Shown piece after piece: positions 39,951 through 50,119 of a stretch of 64,000 nt of DNA. The stretch's first letter is position 1, and every line of letters starts with the position of its first letter. The DNA is from Thermomonas sp. (lineage in GTDB: Bacteria > Pseudomonadota > Gammaproteobacteria > Xanthomonadales > Xanthomonadaceae). Location: NCBI RefSeq assembly GCF_025993755.1, contig NZ_JAMQHN010000122.1, positions 1 to 64,000 of the forward strand, given 5' to 3'. The notes under the pieces were generated by a model. The model saw nothing but the letters and a program-made list of their open reading frames with translations. It made no database searches and was not told the DNA's origin. Position numbers and translations under genes: made by a program.

Positions 39951-40075
39951 AGCGTTTTTTGACGCGGATTCACGCGGAAAAAGCGGATCGAGCAAAGCTT
40001 TTGTGCTTGAAACCGCACTTGATCCCGTTCGGGTTTTATCCGCGTAAATCCGCGAAAATCCGCGTCAAAAACGCT
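39951..40075. repeat. inverted repeat with tandem AAATCCGCG units between lpxK and kdsB
   Basis: The left arm 39951-39970 (AGCGTTTTTTGACGCGGATT) and right arm 40057-40075 are complementary except for one extra T. Beside the right arm the unit A-A-A-T-C-C-G-C-G occurs three times in a row (about 40037-40066), and related CGCGGA words recur beside the left arm. Nothing codes here. It could act as a terminator of the long operon ending with lpxK, or be a dispersed repeat. Confidence 0.75.
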
Positions 40076-40084
40076 TCCCGAGCA

Positions 40085-41125
40085 TCAGCCCCGCTCCGGT
40101 AGCCTGGCCAGCAAGGCATCCTTGAACGCGTCCGGCAATCGCGCCGAGACCGGCACCGCGTACCAGTCCGGCCGGGCGATCGCGCGACATTTCTCCGCGT
40201 CCTTTTCGGTCATCAACACCGGCAGGGCGCTGCCGAAATCGAAATCGTCCTGGACATAGGCGTGGTGGTCGGCGAACGCATGCGGAACAACGCCAATACC
40301 CAGCCCGCGCAGCATCGTGAAAAAGCGATCGGGTTCGCCGATCCCGGCCACGGCGTGGACGCGCTGGCCGGCAAATGCCGACAGCGGAACCCCGCGCCCG
40401 CCCACCAGCGGGCGAACCTCGCCGACCTCCAGCCACATGGGCCATTCCCGGCCCGCCCCCGTCGCACATCCAGCCGCCATGGTCGGATCGACGACCTCGG
40501 TGCCCTCGGGCTGGCCGAGGTTGAGCACCCGGAACGCGCAGTCGGCGGCGCGCTCGAGCGGTTCGCGCAGCGGTCCGGCCGGGAGCAGGCGCCCGTTGCC
40601 GTAGCGGCGCCGCACGTCCTGCACCTCGATTTCGACATCGCGGGCCAACCGGTAATGCTGGAGTCCGTCGTCGCAAACCACCACGTCGCAGCCAGCTGCC
40701 GCCAGCGCCTGCGCGGCCGCCACGCGATCGACGTCGACCCGCACCTTCGCGCCGGTGCGCAGCGCGATCAGCAGCGGTTCGTCGCCCACCAGGGCCGGCT
40801 CCGACCGCGCATCGACCCAGCCCGGCGTCTTCTCATCCGCACGCCCGTATCCGCGGCTGGCGACGCCGGGGGTGAAACCCGCGCGCTGCAGGTATTCCAC
40901 CAGCGCAATGCTCAGCGGCGTCTTGCCGCTGCCGCCGGCCACCAGATTGCCGACCACGATCACCGGAACGCCCGGATGCGTGCGCTTGAGGAGGCCCTTG
41001 CGGTATCCGAACCGACGCGACGCCACGAGGATGCCGTACACCGGCGCCAGCAGCCTGGCCCAAAGCGGCGGTGCGTCTCCCTCGAACCACCAGCGCGGCG
41101 TTGTCGGCGCGCGCCGTCCGCTCAC
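40085..41125 (-). CDS. lpxK: Tetraacyldisaccharide 4'-kinase
   Basis: LpxK phosphorylates the lipid A disaccharide precursor at the inner membrane. The 346-residue protein has an N-terminal membrane-associated helix ([10 protein letters not shown]), the P-loop [22 protein letters not shown] and D-D-G-L-Q-H with the conserved Asp-Asp-Gly-x-Gln-His. The start is GTG at 41125, overlapping the msbA stop (GTGA); the pair msbA-lpxK is conserved. A longer frame inside msbA is rejected. Confidence 0.96.
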   Translation of the reverse strand: MSGRRAPTTPRWWFEGDAPPLWARLLAPVYGILVASRRFGYRKGLLKRTHPGVPVIVVGNLVAGGSGKTPLSIALVEYLQRAGFTPGVASRGYGRADEKTPGWVDARSEPALVGDEPLLIALRTGAKVRVDVDRVAAAQALAAAGCDVVVCDDGLQHYRLARDVEIEVQDVRRRYGNGRLLPAGPLREPLERAADCAFRVLNLGQPEGTEVVDPTMAAGCATGAGREWPMWLEVGEVRPLVGGRGVPLSAFAGQRVHAVAGIGEPDRFFTMLRGLGIGVVPHAFADHHAYVQDDFDFGSALPVLMTEKDAEKCRAIARPDWYAVPVSARLPDAFKDALLARLPERG

Positions 41126-42876
41126 GCCCCGCCCTCCTGGAACTGCATGCGGTGCAGCTGCGCGTAGATGCCTCCCCGCGCCAGCAGCTGCGCGTGGGTG
41201 CCCCGCTCGACGATCCGCCCCTCGTCGAGCACGAGGATCTGGTCGGCGCGTTCCACGGTCGAGAGCCGGTGCGCAACCACCAGAGTGGTGCGGTCCGGCA
41301 TCAATTGCGTGAGCGCTTCCTGGACCAGGCGTTCGGATGCGTTGTCGAGCGCCGCGGTCGCCTCGTCGAGAATCAGGATCGGCGCATCCTTGAGCACCGC
41401 GCGGGCGATCGCCAGCCGCTGGCGCTGGCCGCCGGACAGCGACCCGCCCTTGGGTCCGACCTGCGATTGCAGGCCCTGCGGCATGCGTTCGATGAACTCC
41501 ATCGCATTGGCCGCCCGCACCGCCCTGTCCACCGCCGCCGGATCGGCGTCGCGCAGTTCGCCGTAGGCCACGTTCTCGGCCACGCTGCCGTCGAACAGCA
41601 TGACCTGCTGGCCGACCATGGCGATCTGCCGGCGCAGATCGGCCAGCCGGTAGTCGGTCAGCGGATGGCCATCGAGCAGGATTGCACCGCCGGTGGGCTC
41701 GTAGAACCGGGGAATCAGCTTGACCAGGGTCGATTTGCCGCTGCCGGAGCGGCCGACCAGCGCCGTGACGGTGCCCGGACGCGCGGTGAAGCTGACGCCG
41801 TCCAGCGCCGGGCCCTCGCGGCCCTCGTAGTGCATCCGCACGTCGCGGAATTCGACCAGTCCCTCGCAGCGTTGCAGCGTGCGGGTGCCGGCATCCTCCT
41901 CGTCGGGCGCGTCGAGCACCGTGAACAGGCGCTCGGCCGAGGCGATGCCGCGATGGAGCATGCCCTGCACATTGGTGAGCTGCTTGAGCGCCGGGATGAT
42001 CGCCATCATCGACATCATCAGCTGCACGAAGCCGCCCGCGCTCAGGCGCCCGGCCAGCGCCTCGCGCCCGGCCAGCAGCAGCAGCACGGCCAACCCGGTG
42101 GCGCCGGTGAGCTGCACGACCGCCGAAAACAGGCCGCGGGTTCCCTCGACGCGCAGGAACAGCTTGAGATTCTGGTTGGCCAGCGCGGTGTATCGCTCCA
42201 TTTCCACCGCGCGGGCACCATAGACCTTGACCTCCTGCTGGCCGGTCAGGGCCTGGTCGGCGGCCAGCATCAGCTGGGCCGAGGTTTCCTGCACGCGATG
42301 GCCGTAGCGGCGGTAGCGTCGACCCACCCTGTCCATCATCCACGCCACCAGCGGGCCGAGCAGCAGCACCGCCACCGTCACGCGCCAGCTGGCGTAGAGC
42401 ATCACCGCGATCATGGCCGCGGCCTGCAGGCTCTGCTGGACCATGACCTTGCCGGAATCGATCACCGCCTGCGCAAGCTGGTCGCTGTCCGAGCTCAACC
42501 GCACCAGCATCGACGGCACCGGCTCGGAGTCGAAGCGCAGCCCGGGCAGGCGCAGGTACTTGTCCATCGCCGTCACCCGCATGTCGCGGGCGATGCCGCG
42601 CGCCGCCTTGGCCATGTTCAGGTCGGTGACATAGCCGGCAGCGCCGCGGACGACGAAGATCGCGATGATCGCCAGCGGCAGCAGCAGGCTGAACTGCTGG
42701 TTCTTCAGCACGAAGGTTTCATCGACCATGGGCTTGGTCAGCCAGGCGAAGGCGCCGGCTGCGGCGGCTTCCACGATCATGCTCGCGGCCGCGATCAACA
42801 GCACGAGGCGGTAGTGCCGCGTCAGGCCGAGCAGGCGCCGGTACACCGCCCAGGCCGAACCCGAGCCGCCGCTCAT
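41122..42876 (-). CDS. msbA: Lipid A export ABC transporter MsbA
   Basis: MsbA flips lipid A-core across the inner membrane. The 584-residue half transporter has six membrane segments (about 20-300) and one nucleotide-binding domain with Walker [10 protein letters not shown], signature S-L-S-G-G-Q-R-Q-R, Walker B I-L-I-L-D-E-A-T and the switch histidine in V-A-H-R-L-S-T. The start overlaps the exbD stop (ATGA) and the end overlaps lpxK (GTGA). Confidence 0.97.
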   Translation of the reverse strand: MSGGSGSAWAVYRRLLGLTRHYRLVLLIAAASMIVEAAAAGAFAWLTKPMVDETFVLKNQQFSLLLPLAIIAIFVVRGAAGYVTDLNMAKAARGIARDMRVTAMDKYLRLPGLRFDSEPVPSMLVRLSSDSDQLAQAVIDSGKVMVQQSLQAAAMIAVMLYASWRVTVAVLLLGPLVAWMMDRVGRRYRRYGHRVQETSAQLMLAADQALTGQQEVKVYGARAVEMERYTALANQNLKLFLRVEGTRGLFSAVVQLTGATGLAVLLLLAGREALAGRLSAGGFVQLMMSMMAIIPALKQLTNVQGMLHRGIASAERLFTVLDAPDEEDAGTRTLQRCEGLVEFRDVRMHYEGREGPALDGVSFTARPGTVTALVGRSGSGKSTLVKLIPRFYEPTGGAILLDGHPLTDYRLADLRRQIAMVGQQVMLFDGSVAENVAYGELRDADPAAVDRAVRAANAMEFIERMPQGLQSQVGPKGGSLSGGQRQRLAIARAVLKDAPILILDEATAALDNASERLVQEALTQLMPDRTTLVVAHRLSTVERADQILVLDEGRIVERGTHAQLLARGGIYAQLHRMQFQEGGA

Positions 42877-43310
42877 CGCCTGTCGCCCTGCGCGGGCACC
42901 TGCGGCGCTGTGGCATTGGCGATCCGCCGGAACCCGAGCTGCGCCAGCGCCTCATAGGCGGTGACGACCGCCTGCCACGGCGTGCGGGCATCGGCGCGGA
43001 TCAGCACCACGCGCTCGCGGTCGCTGCCGGCCACGTCCGCCAGCGCTTGCTTGAGCGAATCGAGATCGGTGCGCAGCACCTCGCGATCCCCGACGAAATA
43101 GCGCCCGTCGGCGTTGATCAGGATCCCCAGCGGCTGGTTGGCCGAGGTGGCCGGCTCGCCGCCGGCCTTGGGCAACTCGATCTTGAGCACCGAACGCGCA
43201 TCGAAGGTGGTGGTGACGACGAAGAAGATCAGCAGGCACAGCACCACGTCGATCAACGGGATCAGGTTGATCTCGGGGCTGTCGTCTTCACGGTGGTCGG
43301 CGATTCGCAC
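42873..43310 (-). CDS. exbD: ExbD/TolR family biopolymer transport protein
   Basis: This is a partner of the ExbB-type proton channel that energises TonB or Tol systems. The 145-residue protein has one membrane helix (about residues 14-34: I-N-L-I-P-L-I-D-V-V-L-C-L-L-I-F-F) carrying the conserved protonatable Asp21, then a periplasmic domain. The start is GTG at 43310, 11 nt after exbB stops. Whether it drives TonB or Tol transport cannot be read here; no tonB or tolA is adjacent. It is followed without gap by msbA. Confidence 0.92.
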   Translation of the reverse strand: MRIADHREDDSPEINLIPLIDVVLCLLIFFVVTTTFDARSVLKIELPKAGGEPATSANQPLGILINADGRYFVGDREVLRTDLDSLKQALADVAGSDRERVVLIRADARTPWQAVVTAYEALAQLGFRRIANATAPQVPAQGDRR

Positions 43311-43321
43311 GCGTTGCGCCT

Positions 43322-43954
43322 TCAGTTCGCCTGCCGCGCGTTGGCGTGGGCGGTGGCGTCCAGCACGTCCTGCAGCTGCATCGCCTCATGCTCCATGTCC
43401 ACGATGTAGCTGGCGATCCGGCCGCGGAAATAGCGATGGAAGGCCAGCGCCGGAATCGCCACGATCATGCCGGTCGCCGTGCACACCAGAGCCTTGCCGA
43501 TCCCGCCCGCCAGTTGGGTGGCATCGCCGATGCCGTGGTCGAGGATGCCCAGGAACAGCTGGATCATGCCGACCACGGTGCCGAACAAGCCCAGCAGCGG
43601 GCCGGCGGCGGCGATCGTGCCCAGCGAGTTGAGGAAGCGCTCCATCCGGTGGACGAGGTGGCGGCCCACGTCCTCGACCCGCTCGCGGATGATTTCCCGA
43701 TCGCGGTGACGCACGTCGAGTTCGGCAGCCAGCAGCGCCCCCAGCGGCGAGGTGGCGCGCAGCGAATCGATGTGGGCCGGGTCGAGCGCGTTCCCACGGG
43801 CCACCCAATCGCGCACCTCGTTGCCCAGGCCGGGCGGCAGGACGCGCTCGCGACGCAGGCTCCAGAAGCGCTCCACCACGATCGCAAGCGCAGCCACGGT
43901 CAGCAGCAACAGCGGGATCATCGGCCAGCCTCCGGCCTTGATCAATTCCAGCAC
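43322..43954 (-). CDS. exbB: MotA/TolQ/ExbB proton channel protein
   Basis: A 210-residue inner-membrane protein with three hydrophobic segments: about 12-30, 110-135 and 150-175, the last two framing the family motif G-P-L-L-G-L-F-G-T-V-V-G-M-I and the conserved stretch G-I-G-K-A-L-V-C-T-A-T-G-M-I-V-A-I-P. It forms the pentameric proton channel with ExbD, encoded next. The gap to comEC is 30 nt. Confidence 0.93.
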   Translation of the reverse strand: MLELIKAGGWPMIPLLLLTVAALAIVVERFWSLRRERVLPPGLGNEVRDWVARGNALDPAHIDSLRATSPLGALLAAELDVRHRDREIIRERVEDVGRHLVHRMERFLNSLGTIAAAGPLLGLFGTVVGMIQLFLGILDHGIGDATQLAGGIGKALVCTATGMIVAIPALAFHRYFRGRIASYIVDMEHEAMQLQDVLDATAHANARQAN

Positions 43955-43984
43955 GGGTCGAACCTCCGGCCCTCATGGCCGTCA

Positions 43985-46417
43985 TCACTCAGGCGCGTAG
44001 CATAGCCCAGCCGACTGCCCGCGCCGACGCACGGCGTCCCAGGCGCGCATCCGGAAACTGCGGTATTCCCGCACGCGCAGGCCTTCCCGACCCAGCCAGA
44101 CCCGCAACGCGCCGGAACGGGCGGTGTCCAGCACTTCGGCCCCGGCGTCGCACCAGCGCCGCACGACCTGCGGCCGCGGATGGCGGAATCGGTTGTCCGC
44201 CCCCGAGGACACCAGCGCCAGGCGTGCACCGACGGCGGCGATGAAGGCAGGATCCGAAGAGCCGTCGCTGCCGTGGTGGGGCACCAGCACGACGTCGCTG
44301 CGCAGCCTGGAGGCGCGTTCATGCACCAGCTTGCGCTCGGCATAGCCGCCAATGTCGCCGGGCAACAGGACACTGCCGAAGGCGGTTTCGACATGCAGGA
44401 CGCAGCTGGCTTCATTGCCCAGATAGGGGAATCCCTTTCCCGGGTGCAGGAGCGTGAATCGCACGTCGTCCCAGACCCAGCTTTGGCCGGCAATGCAGTC
44501 GCGGCTGCCAGGCGACGGACTGCCGGCCGGAGCCAGGACCTCCGGCATCGGGAACTCCGTCGCCACGGCGTTGCGGCCGCCGGCATGGTCCATGTCGCCG
44601 TGGCTGACGATTCCGGCATCCAGATGGCGCAGGCCCAACCCGTGCAACGCGGGCACGACGGCACGTTCACCGGCATCAAAGCCGTCGGGCACGGCCGGCC
44701 CCATGTCGAACAGCAGCGCATGATTCCGGGTTCGGACCAGCACCGACAGTCCCTGGCCCACGTCAATCGTGGTCAGATCCAGTTCGCCCGGCCCCGGCAG
44801 TTCCAGCGGTGGATGCAGCAGCGGCAGCCACAGCAACAGCGCCAGCCAGCGCCCCGGCAGACCGCGCGGGAGCAGTAGCCAGAACGCCGAAAGCAGCGCC
44901 AGTGGCAGCGCATACCAGCGCGGCTCCGGCAGCCACAGCATGGCCAGCGGGCTGTCCGCGATCCGCACGAGCGCCGGCCAGAGCAGATCGAAGCACCACG
45001 CCGCCGCCTGCCAGAACCAGGCACCCCAGCCGGCATGGAGGCTGTCGGCGAGGCCGCCGAGCAGGCTCAGCGGAACCACCACCAGGCTCCACCACGGCAC
45101 CGCTGCCAGGTTGGCCAACGGTCCGGCGGTCGAGGCCTGCCCGAACAGGACCACGCACAGCGGCAACAGGCCAAGACTGGCCACCGCCTGCGCCGAAACG
45201 AAGCCCTGCAGCAGGCCGCGCAAACCAGCACCGTCGCCTTCCGGCAGGCACCACAGCAACCAGGCCACGCCGGCGAAACTCAGCCAGAATCCGGCGCCAA
45301 GCACCGCCAGCGGGTCGAGCAGCAACAGGACGATGCAGCCCAGCGCCAGAGTGTCGGGCAGCCGTTGCCGCCGGCGCAGCCAGCGGGTGGCCACCAGAGC
45401 CGCGATCATCACCGCAGTGCGCAAGGTCGGCACCGCCATGCCGGTCAGCAGGGCATAGCCGAACGCGCCGAGGATCGCCCCGCCTCCGGCGGCGAACTGG
45501 CGCGGCTGCCAGCGACACAGCGCGGGGAACAACCACCACAGCGCCGCCGCCAGCAGCGCGCAAAAGCCGGCAACCAGACCGACGTGGAAGCCGGAGATGG
45601 CGATCAGATGGGTCAGCCCGGCCGCGCGCAGGCGGGTCCAGTCGGTCTGGTCGAGGAATCGGGTGTCGCCGAGCGCCAACGCACGCACGTAGCGCGAGGA
45701 CTCGCCGCTGACGGCGGCAGCGATCCGTGCGCTCATGCGCTCGCGCCAGGCGTCGATTCCGGACGGCCCGTCCAGCCGCCGCGCGCGCAGCGGCTTGACG
45801 ACATGGCCGGTCGCGGCAATGCGTGCGGCCAGCGCGTATTTCTCGGCATCGCTGCCCCCCGGGTTGCGCAGCCCGCGCGGTGCGCGCAGGCGCACCGGAA
45901 ACCGCCAGCGACTGCCCGCCTGCAGCGCCGCGCGCGGGCGGGGATCGTCGTCGTACCAGCTCAGCCGGACGATTTCGCCGCGCAGCGCTTCCGGTTGCCC
46001 GGCATCATCATCGACCACGAATTCGAACCGGGGGCGCGTAGGTTCGGCGACGGGAAGGTCGCGGATCTGGCCGCTGAGCGTGACGGGTCTGCCCTGCAGG
46101 CGCTCGGGCAGCTGCGCATCGAGCGCCGCCGTGGCCTGAAGACCGGCAAACGCCAGACCGATCAGGAACACGCCCAGCATTCGCAGCGCCGTCTTGCGCC
46201 AGGCAAGAGCCACGCCGGAGACGAACAGCGCCAGCAGCAGCCAGCGCGGCGGAAACGCCGGCAGCAGCAGGCAGACGCCGACCCCCGCCAGCAGGGCAAT
46301 GGCGCCTGCTGGGCCGAACAGCGGCGGCGCAGACGCGCCCCGCAGGGATCGCACCCCAATTCCCGCGATCAGTGAACCGGGCGCGGCTGTCCAGCAACGG
46401 GTGGCGGCATTGGCCAT
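43985..46417 (-). CDS. comEC: DNA internalization channel ComEC/Rec2
   Basis: ComEC forms the inner-membrane channel for single-stranded DNA uptake in natural transformation. The 810-residue protein has an N-terminal hydrophobic segment plus OB-like DUF4131 domain (about 35-200), the polytopic Competence domain (about 230-500: G-L-T-H-L-I-A-I-S-G-F-H-V-G-L), and a C-terminal metallo-beta-lactamase-like domain with S-H-G-D-M-D-H-A-G-G and V-P-H-H-G-S. All three parts are intact, so competence is possible. The location upstream of exbB-msbA is the usual one in Xanthomonadaceae. Confidence 0.95.
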   Translation of the reverse strand: MANAATRCWTAAPGSLIAGIGVRSLRGASAPPLFGPAGAIALLAGVGVCLLLPAFPPRWLLLALFVSGVALAWRKTALRMLGVFLIGLAFAGLQATAALDAQLPERLQGRPVTLSGQIRDLPVAEPTRPRFEFVVDDDAGQPEALRGEIVRLSWYDDDPRPRAALQAGSRWRFPVRLRAPRGLRNPGGSDAEKYALAARIAATGHVVKPLRARRLDGPSGIDAWRERMSARIAAAVSGESSRYVRALALGDTRFLDQTDWTRLRAAGLTHLIAISGFHVGLVAGFCALLAAALWWLFPALCRWQPRQFAAGGGAILGAFGYALLTGMAVPTLRTAVMIAALVATRWLRRRQRLPDTLALGCIVLLLLDPLAVLGAGFWLSFAGVAWLLWCLPEGDGAGLRGLLQGFVSAQAVASLGLLPLCVVLFGQASTAGPLANLAAVPWWSLVVVPLSLLGGLADSLHAGWGAWFWQAAAWCFDLLWPALVRIADSPLAMLWLPEPRWYALPLALLSAFWLLLPRGLPGRWLALLLWLPLLHPPLELPGPGELDLTTIDVGQGLSVLVRTRNHALLFDMGPAVPDGFDAGERAVVPALHGLGLRHLDAGIVSHGDMDHAGGRNAVATEFPMPEVLAPAGSPSPGSRDCIAGQSWVWDDVRFTLLHPGKGFPYLGNEASCVLHVETAFGSVLLPGDIGGYAERKLVHERASRLRSDVVLVPHHGSDGSSDPAFIAAVGARLALVSSGADNRFRHPRPQVVRRWCDAGAEVLDTARSGALRVWLGREGLRVREYRSFRMRAWDAVRRRGQSAGLCYAPE

Positions 46418-46513
46418 GCCGCCAGTCTGCCCACCGTCGATTGCCCGGGGGATCGGCGAATGCGGCGCCGCGAGGTCGGATTTTTCCGATCCCCGTCTGC
46501 GCCGGGGCAGCCG

Positions 46514-47239
46514 TCAGACCTCGAAGGTCGCCAGCGCCTGCAGCCGTCCCTCGCGCAACTCCAGCACGCGATCGAGCCGGCGCGCGAGGCGGCGGTCGTG
46601 GGTCACCACCACGAGGCTGGTGGCGTGGGCCCGATTGAGTTCGAGCATCATCTCGAACACGGTGTCCGCCGTCTTGTCGTCGAGGTTTCCGGTCGGCTCA
46701 TCGCCGAGCACGCAGGCCGGATTGTTGGCCAGGGCGCGCGCGACCGCGGCGCGCTGGCGTTCGCCGCCGGACAGTTCGCCGGGCTTGTGCGTCAGCCGGT
46801 GTCCGAGCCCGACCGATTCCAGCAATGCCTGCGCACGCTGCCGCGCCTCGGCGGTGGGACGCCCGGCCAACAGCACCGGCATCATCACGTTTTCCAGCGC
46901 GGTGAATTCCGGCAGCAGGTGGTGGAACTGGTAGATGAAACCGAGTGCGGCATTGCGCAGTCGCCCGCGCGACGCATCGGACAGGGCGCTCATTTTCTGC
47001 CCGGCGACGTAGACCTCCCCGATCGTCGGGACATCCAGGCCGCCCAGCAGATGCAGAAGGGTGCTCTTGCCCACGCCCGACGCACCGACAATGGCGACGG
47101 TCTCCCCGCGCGCAACGGCAAGGTCGAGGCCGTCGAACACCGGTGTGTGCAGCCCGCCCTCGCGGTAGGTCTTGCCCAGCCGTTCCGCCCGGATCACTTC
47201 GCCGTCAGGCGCCGATGACGCCACGCGATCCTCATTCAT
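46514..47239 (-). CDS. lolD: Lipoprotein-releasing ABC transporter ATPase LolD
   Basis: LolD powers extraction of outer-membrane lipoproteins from the inner membrane by LolCDE. The 241-residue ATPase has Walker [10 protein letters not shown], signature E-L-S-G-G-E-R-Q-R, Walker [12 protein letters not shown] and the family block [12 protein letters not shown]. The ATG at 47239 overlaps the lolC stop by 8 nt. A gap of 96 nt separates it from comEC. Confidence 0.95.
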   Translation of the reverse strand: MNEDRVASSAPDGEVIRAERLGKTYREGGLHTPVFDGLDLAVARGETVAIVGASGVGKSTLLHLLGGLDVPTIGEVYVAGQKMSALSDASRGRLRNAALGFIYQFHHLLPEFTALENVMMPVLLAGRPTAEARQRAQALLESVGLGHRLTHKPGELSGGERQRAAVARALANNPACVLGDEPTGNLDDKTADTVFEMMLELNRAHATSLVVVTHDRRLARRLDRVLELREGRLQALATFEV

Positions 47240-48476
47240 AGCGCAGCGCCTCCGCCGGTGCCGTGCGCGCCGCGCGCCAGGCCGGATACAGGGTGGCGAG
47301 GAACGCCATGCCGAGCGCGACGCAGGAGATCGTCGCGACGTCCGATGCCTGCAGATCGGTCGGCAGTCCGGTGATGTAATACACGTCCTCCGGCAGCAGC
47401 TTGACGTGCAACAGCAGTTCGATGCCGTGCAGGATGGCGTCCAGGTTCAAGGTCAGCAGCACTCCGCCAACGACGCCGGCCAAGGTGCCGATGATCCCGA
47501 TCAGACTGCCTTGCACCATGAACACCTGCATCACCTTGCCCGGCGTCAGGCCCAGCGTGCGCAGGATGGCGATGTCGGCCTGCTTGTCGGTCACCAGCAT
47601 CACCTGCGAGGACACCAGGTTGAACGCCCCCATCGCCACCAGCAGCGACAGCAGGATCGCCATCACCGTCTTTTCCATCTTCAGCGCGCGGAACAGATTG
47701 GCGTTGTCCTGGGTCCAGTCGCTGACCCGGTACGGGCCCTTGAGCGCCAGCGCCAGGTCGCGCGCCACGTCGAAGGCCCGGTCCATGTCGTGCATCTTCA
47801 GGCGCACGCCGGTGACGCCCTGCCCCATCCGCAACACCCGCTGCAGGTCTTCGAGGTTGACCACCGCCAGCCCCTTGTCGAATTCGTTGTAGCCGGCCTC
47901 GAAGATGCCGCTGACGCGAAACCGCTTCATGGTCTGCACGCCGCCGACCGGCGTGCTGCGGAATTCGGCCAGTGTGACGATGACGTCGTCGCCCACGCGC
48001 ACGCCCAGCCACAGCGCAAGTTCGCGTCCGAGCACGATGTTGAAGCTGCCGGGCGTCAGGTCGGCGAGCCTGCCCTGCACCATCCTGTCGGCGAGAACCG
48101 ACACCCGCGCCTCCTCGGCCGGGAGCACGCCGCGCACCATCGCCGGCTGGTTGTTGGCGCCGGAAATCAGGGCTTCCTTCTCGATGTAGGGCGCCGCACC
48201 GGCAACGCGCGCATCCTTCAGCGCCACCTGCACGGCATGCCGCCAGTCCTGCAGCGGCTCGCCATAGCCGCTGACGGTGGCGTGCGCGGCCATGCCGAGC
48301 ATGCGGTCGCGGATTTCCTTCTGGAAGCCGCTCATCACCGCCAGCGTGGTGATCAGCGCGGTGACACCCAGCGCGATGCCGAGGATCGAGGCCAGCGAGA
48401 TGAAGGAAATGAAGCCGTTGCGACGTTTGGCGCGCAGGTAGCGCAAGCCGATGGCGACGGGGACGGGTTTGTACAT
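47232..48476 (-). CDS. lolC: Lipoprotein-releasing ABC transporter permease (LolC/LolE family)
   Basis: A 414-residue inner-membrane protein with the LolC/E topology: one membrane helix at about 22-48 ([14 protein letters not shown]), a large periplasmic domain (about 50-270), and three C-terminal helices. The coupling sequence [10 protein letters not shown] lies near residue 325. Only one such permease is present, so LolC and LolE are probably represented by this single protein forming a homodimer, or the second copy is elsewhere. ATG at 48476 follows AAGGG; a longer frame to 48836 is rejected because it crosses ygfX. Confidence 0.93.
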   Translation of the reverse strand: MYKPVPVAIGLRYLRAKRRNGFISFISLASILGIALGVTALITTLAVMSGFQKEIRDRMLGMAAHATVSGYGEPLQDWRHAVQVALKDARVAGAAPYIEKEALISGANNQPAMVRGVLPAEEARVSVLADRMVQGRLADLTPGSFNIVLGRELALWLGVRVGDDVIVTLAEFRSTPVGGVQTMKRFRVSGIFEAGYNEFDKGLAVVNLEDLQRVLRMGQGVTGVRLKMHDMDRAFDVARDLALALKGPYRVSDWTQDNANLFRALKMEKTVMAILLSLLVAMGAFNLVSSQVMLVTDKQADIAILRTLGLTPGKVMQVFMVQGSLIGIIGTLAGVVGGVLLTLNLDAILHGIELLLHVKLLPEDVYYITGLPTDLQASDVATISCVALGMAFLATLYPAWRAARTAPAEALRYE

Positions 48477-48498
48477 CGGGGGCCCTTGCAGTGACCGC

Positions 48499-48990
48499 CT
48501 ATCGTGCCACCGAAGCCGTTTTCGATACAGCGTCGCGCCGCCGCGCGGCCAGCCGCAGTTCACGTCGCGCCGCAGCGTCGAGCACGTCCGGCCAGAACAC
48601 GAGGTATTGGCGGGGGCCGCCGGCAGGCGACTGCCAGTCCAGAAACGCCAGCGGGCCGCGCCAGCGCAAGTGCAGGTCCCGCATGGGGGCGCCATCGCAG
48701 CTTGCCTCCGACTGCGGATCGGCGATGAGCACCCAGCGCTGCGGCGCGCGCAGGCTCTTGCATGCGCCACGCGCCCCGGACAGGCCCGCCAGCAACGCCA
48801 CAGGCCACGCCAGCGCGGCCGGGAGTTCGCTGGCAAGCACCGACAGCGGCGCCAGCAGCGCCAGCGCCCACAGCATCAGCGCACAGGCTCGCGAGGGGCG
48901 CCAGAGGAAGCCGCCGCGCGGCAACGCCGGTTCAGGCGCGGACAGGCAGGTTGCGGATGTCGTCGACGAGCGCGGCGAGCCCTGGGTCAT
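48499..48990 (-). CDS. ygfX: YgfX/CptA-like membrane protein
   Basis: This 163-residue protein has a W-R-P-S-R entry, two membrane segments (about 37-70) and a C-terminal soluble part with [10 protein letters not shown] and [16 protein letters not shown], the conserved features of YgfX. It follows sdhE as in E. coli, where the pair was also reported as cptB-cptA; its role in cytoskeleton inhibition versus complex II maturation is disputed. The start is uncertain: the ATG at 48990 overlaps sdhE by 59 nt, and the conserved part begins only near residue 27, so a later start is possible. Confidence 0.75.
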   Translation of the reverse strand: MTQGSPRSSTTSATCLSAPEPALPRGGFLWRPSRACALMLWALALLAPLSVLASELPAALAWPVALLAGLSGARGACKSLRAPQRWVLIADPQSEASCDGAPMRDLHLRWRGPLAFLDWQSPAGGPRQYLVFWPDVLDAAARRELRLAARRRDAVSKTASVAR

Positions 48991-49192
48991 CGGGGGATTC
49001 CCGTCCGGAAAGCCAGCGCCAGAGTCTGTCGTCTTCGCAGTCCAGAAGCTGCAGGAAAACCGCCCGTTGCGCCATCGGACTTTGCCGCCAGCGGCGCTCC
49101 AGCCAGCGCGCCAGCAGCACGTCCAGTTCCATCATCCCGCGCCGGGCGCGCCAGCGGACCTTGTTGAATTCGACGTCTTCGTTCATCGGCAT
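48932..49192 (-). CDS. sdhE: FAD assembly factor SdhE
   Basis: SdhE promotes covalent flavinylation of SdhA. The 86-residue protein has the hallmark R-G-M-M-E-L-D within [10 protein letters not shown], where the R-G-x-x-E motif contacts SdhA, and the later L-L-D-C-E-D-D-x-L-W-x-W-L-S-G. Start could be the ATG at 49192 or two codons later at 49186; neither has a clear ribosome site. It lies 61 nt downstream of sdhB, directly serving that operon. Confidence 0.92.
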   Translation of the reverse strand: MPMNEDVEFNKVRWRARRGMMELDVLLARWLERRWRQSPMAQRAVFLQLLDCEDDRLWRWLSGRESPDDPGLAALVDDIRNLPVRA

Positions 49193-49253
49193 CGCGGGGA
49201 TCGCGCCATTGGCATCACGACAGCCCCGCGTCCCGGCCCCTGCACGCAGCCGT

Positions 49254-50036
49254 TCACATCTTCCGCGCCAGCATCAGCTTCTTGATTTCCGCGATCGCCT
49301 TGGCCGGATTCAGGCCCTTGGGGCAGGTGCGGGTGCAGTTCATGATGGTGTGGCAGCGGTACAGCTTGAACGGGTCTTCCAGTTCGTCCAGGCGGGTCCC
49401 GGTGTCCTCGTCGCGGCTGTCCACGATCCAGCGGTAGGCCTGCAGCAGGATCGCCGGACCGAGGTAGCGGTCGCCGTTCCACCAGTAGCTCGGGCAGGAC
49501 GTCGAGCAGCAGGCGCACAGGATGCACTCGTACAGGCCATCGAGCTTCTTGCGGTCCTCGGGGGATTGCAGGCGCTCGCGGTCGGACGGCGCCGGCGACT
49601 GGGTGCGGATCCACGGCCGGATGCTGGCGTACTGGGCGTAGAAATGGGTGAGGTCGGGCACCAGATCCTTCACCACCGGCATGTGCGGCAGCGGATGGAT
49701 CTTGACGTCGCCCTTGTCGACCTTCTCGATCGCGCAGATGCAGGCCAGCGTGTTGGTGCCGTCGATGTTCATCGCGCACGAACCGCAAATCCCCTCGCGG
49801 CAGGAGCGGCGGAAGGTCAGGGTCGGGTCGATCTCGTTCTTGATCTTGATCAGCGCGTCCAGCACCATCGGGCCGCATTTGTCCATGTCCACCTCATAGG
49901 TGTCCATGCGCGGATTGGCGTCGTCGTCCGGCGACCAGCGATAGATGTGGAAGGTGCGCGGTTTCTTCGCATTGGGCGCGGGCCAGTGCTTGCCCTTCTG
50001 GATCTTCGAGTTCTTCGGAAGCGTGAATTCGGCCAT
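49254..50036 (-). CDS. sdhB: Succinate dehydrogenase iron-sulfur subunit
   Basis: SdhB carries electrons from FAD to ubiquinone in complex II. In 260 residues the ligands of the three clusters are visible: C-R-E-G-I-C-G-S-C plus a later C for 2Fe-2[13 protein letters not shown] for 4Fe-4S, and [13 protein letters not shown] for the 3Fe-4S centre with the remaining ligand. It lies 83 nt downstream of sdhA. Confidence 0.97.
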   Translation of the reverse strand: MAEFTLPKNSKIQKGKHWPAPNAKKPRTFHIYRWSPDDDANPRMDTYEVDMDKCGPMVLDALIKIKNEIDPTLTFRRSCREGICGSCAMNIDGTNTLACICAIEKVDKGDVKIHPLPHMPVVKDLVPDLTHFYAQYASIRPWIRTQSPAPSDRERLQSPEDRKKLDGLYECILCACCSTSCPSYWWNGDRYLGPAILLQAYRWIVDSRDEDTGTRLDELEDPFKLYRCHTIMNCTRTCPKGLNPAKAIAEIKKLMLARKM

Positions 50037-50119
50037 TGCCTTGCCTGTGATTTGGTGATGCGTGAACGCCGGAAACCGCTGTCTCTACTTTCCGACCCCC
50101 GAACTTCCAACCGCTGCCT

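Noticed and set aside
39951..40075. Possible CRISPR-like short repeats
   Set aside because: The units are 9 bp without regular unique spacers, so this is a tandem repeat in an inverted structure, not a CRISPR array.
47232..48476. Missing lolE as a gene loss
   Set aside because: Many bacteria use one LolC/E-type permease as a homodimer, so absence of a second copy here is not evidence of loss.
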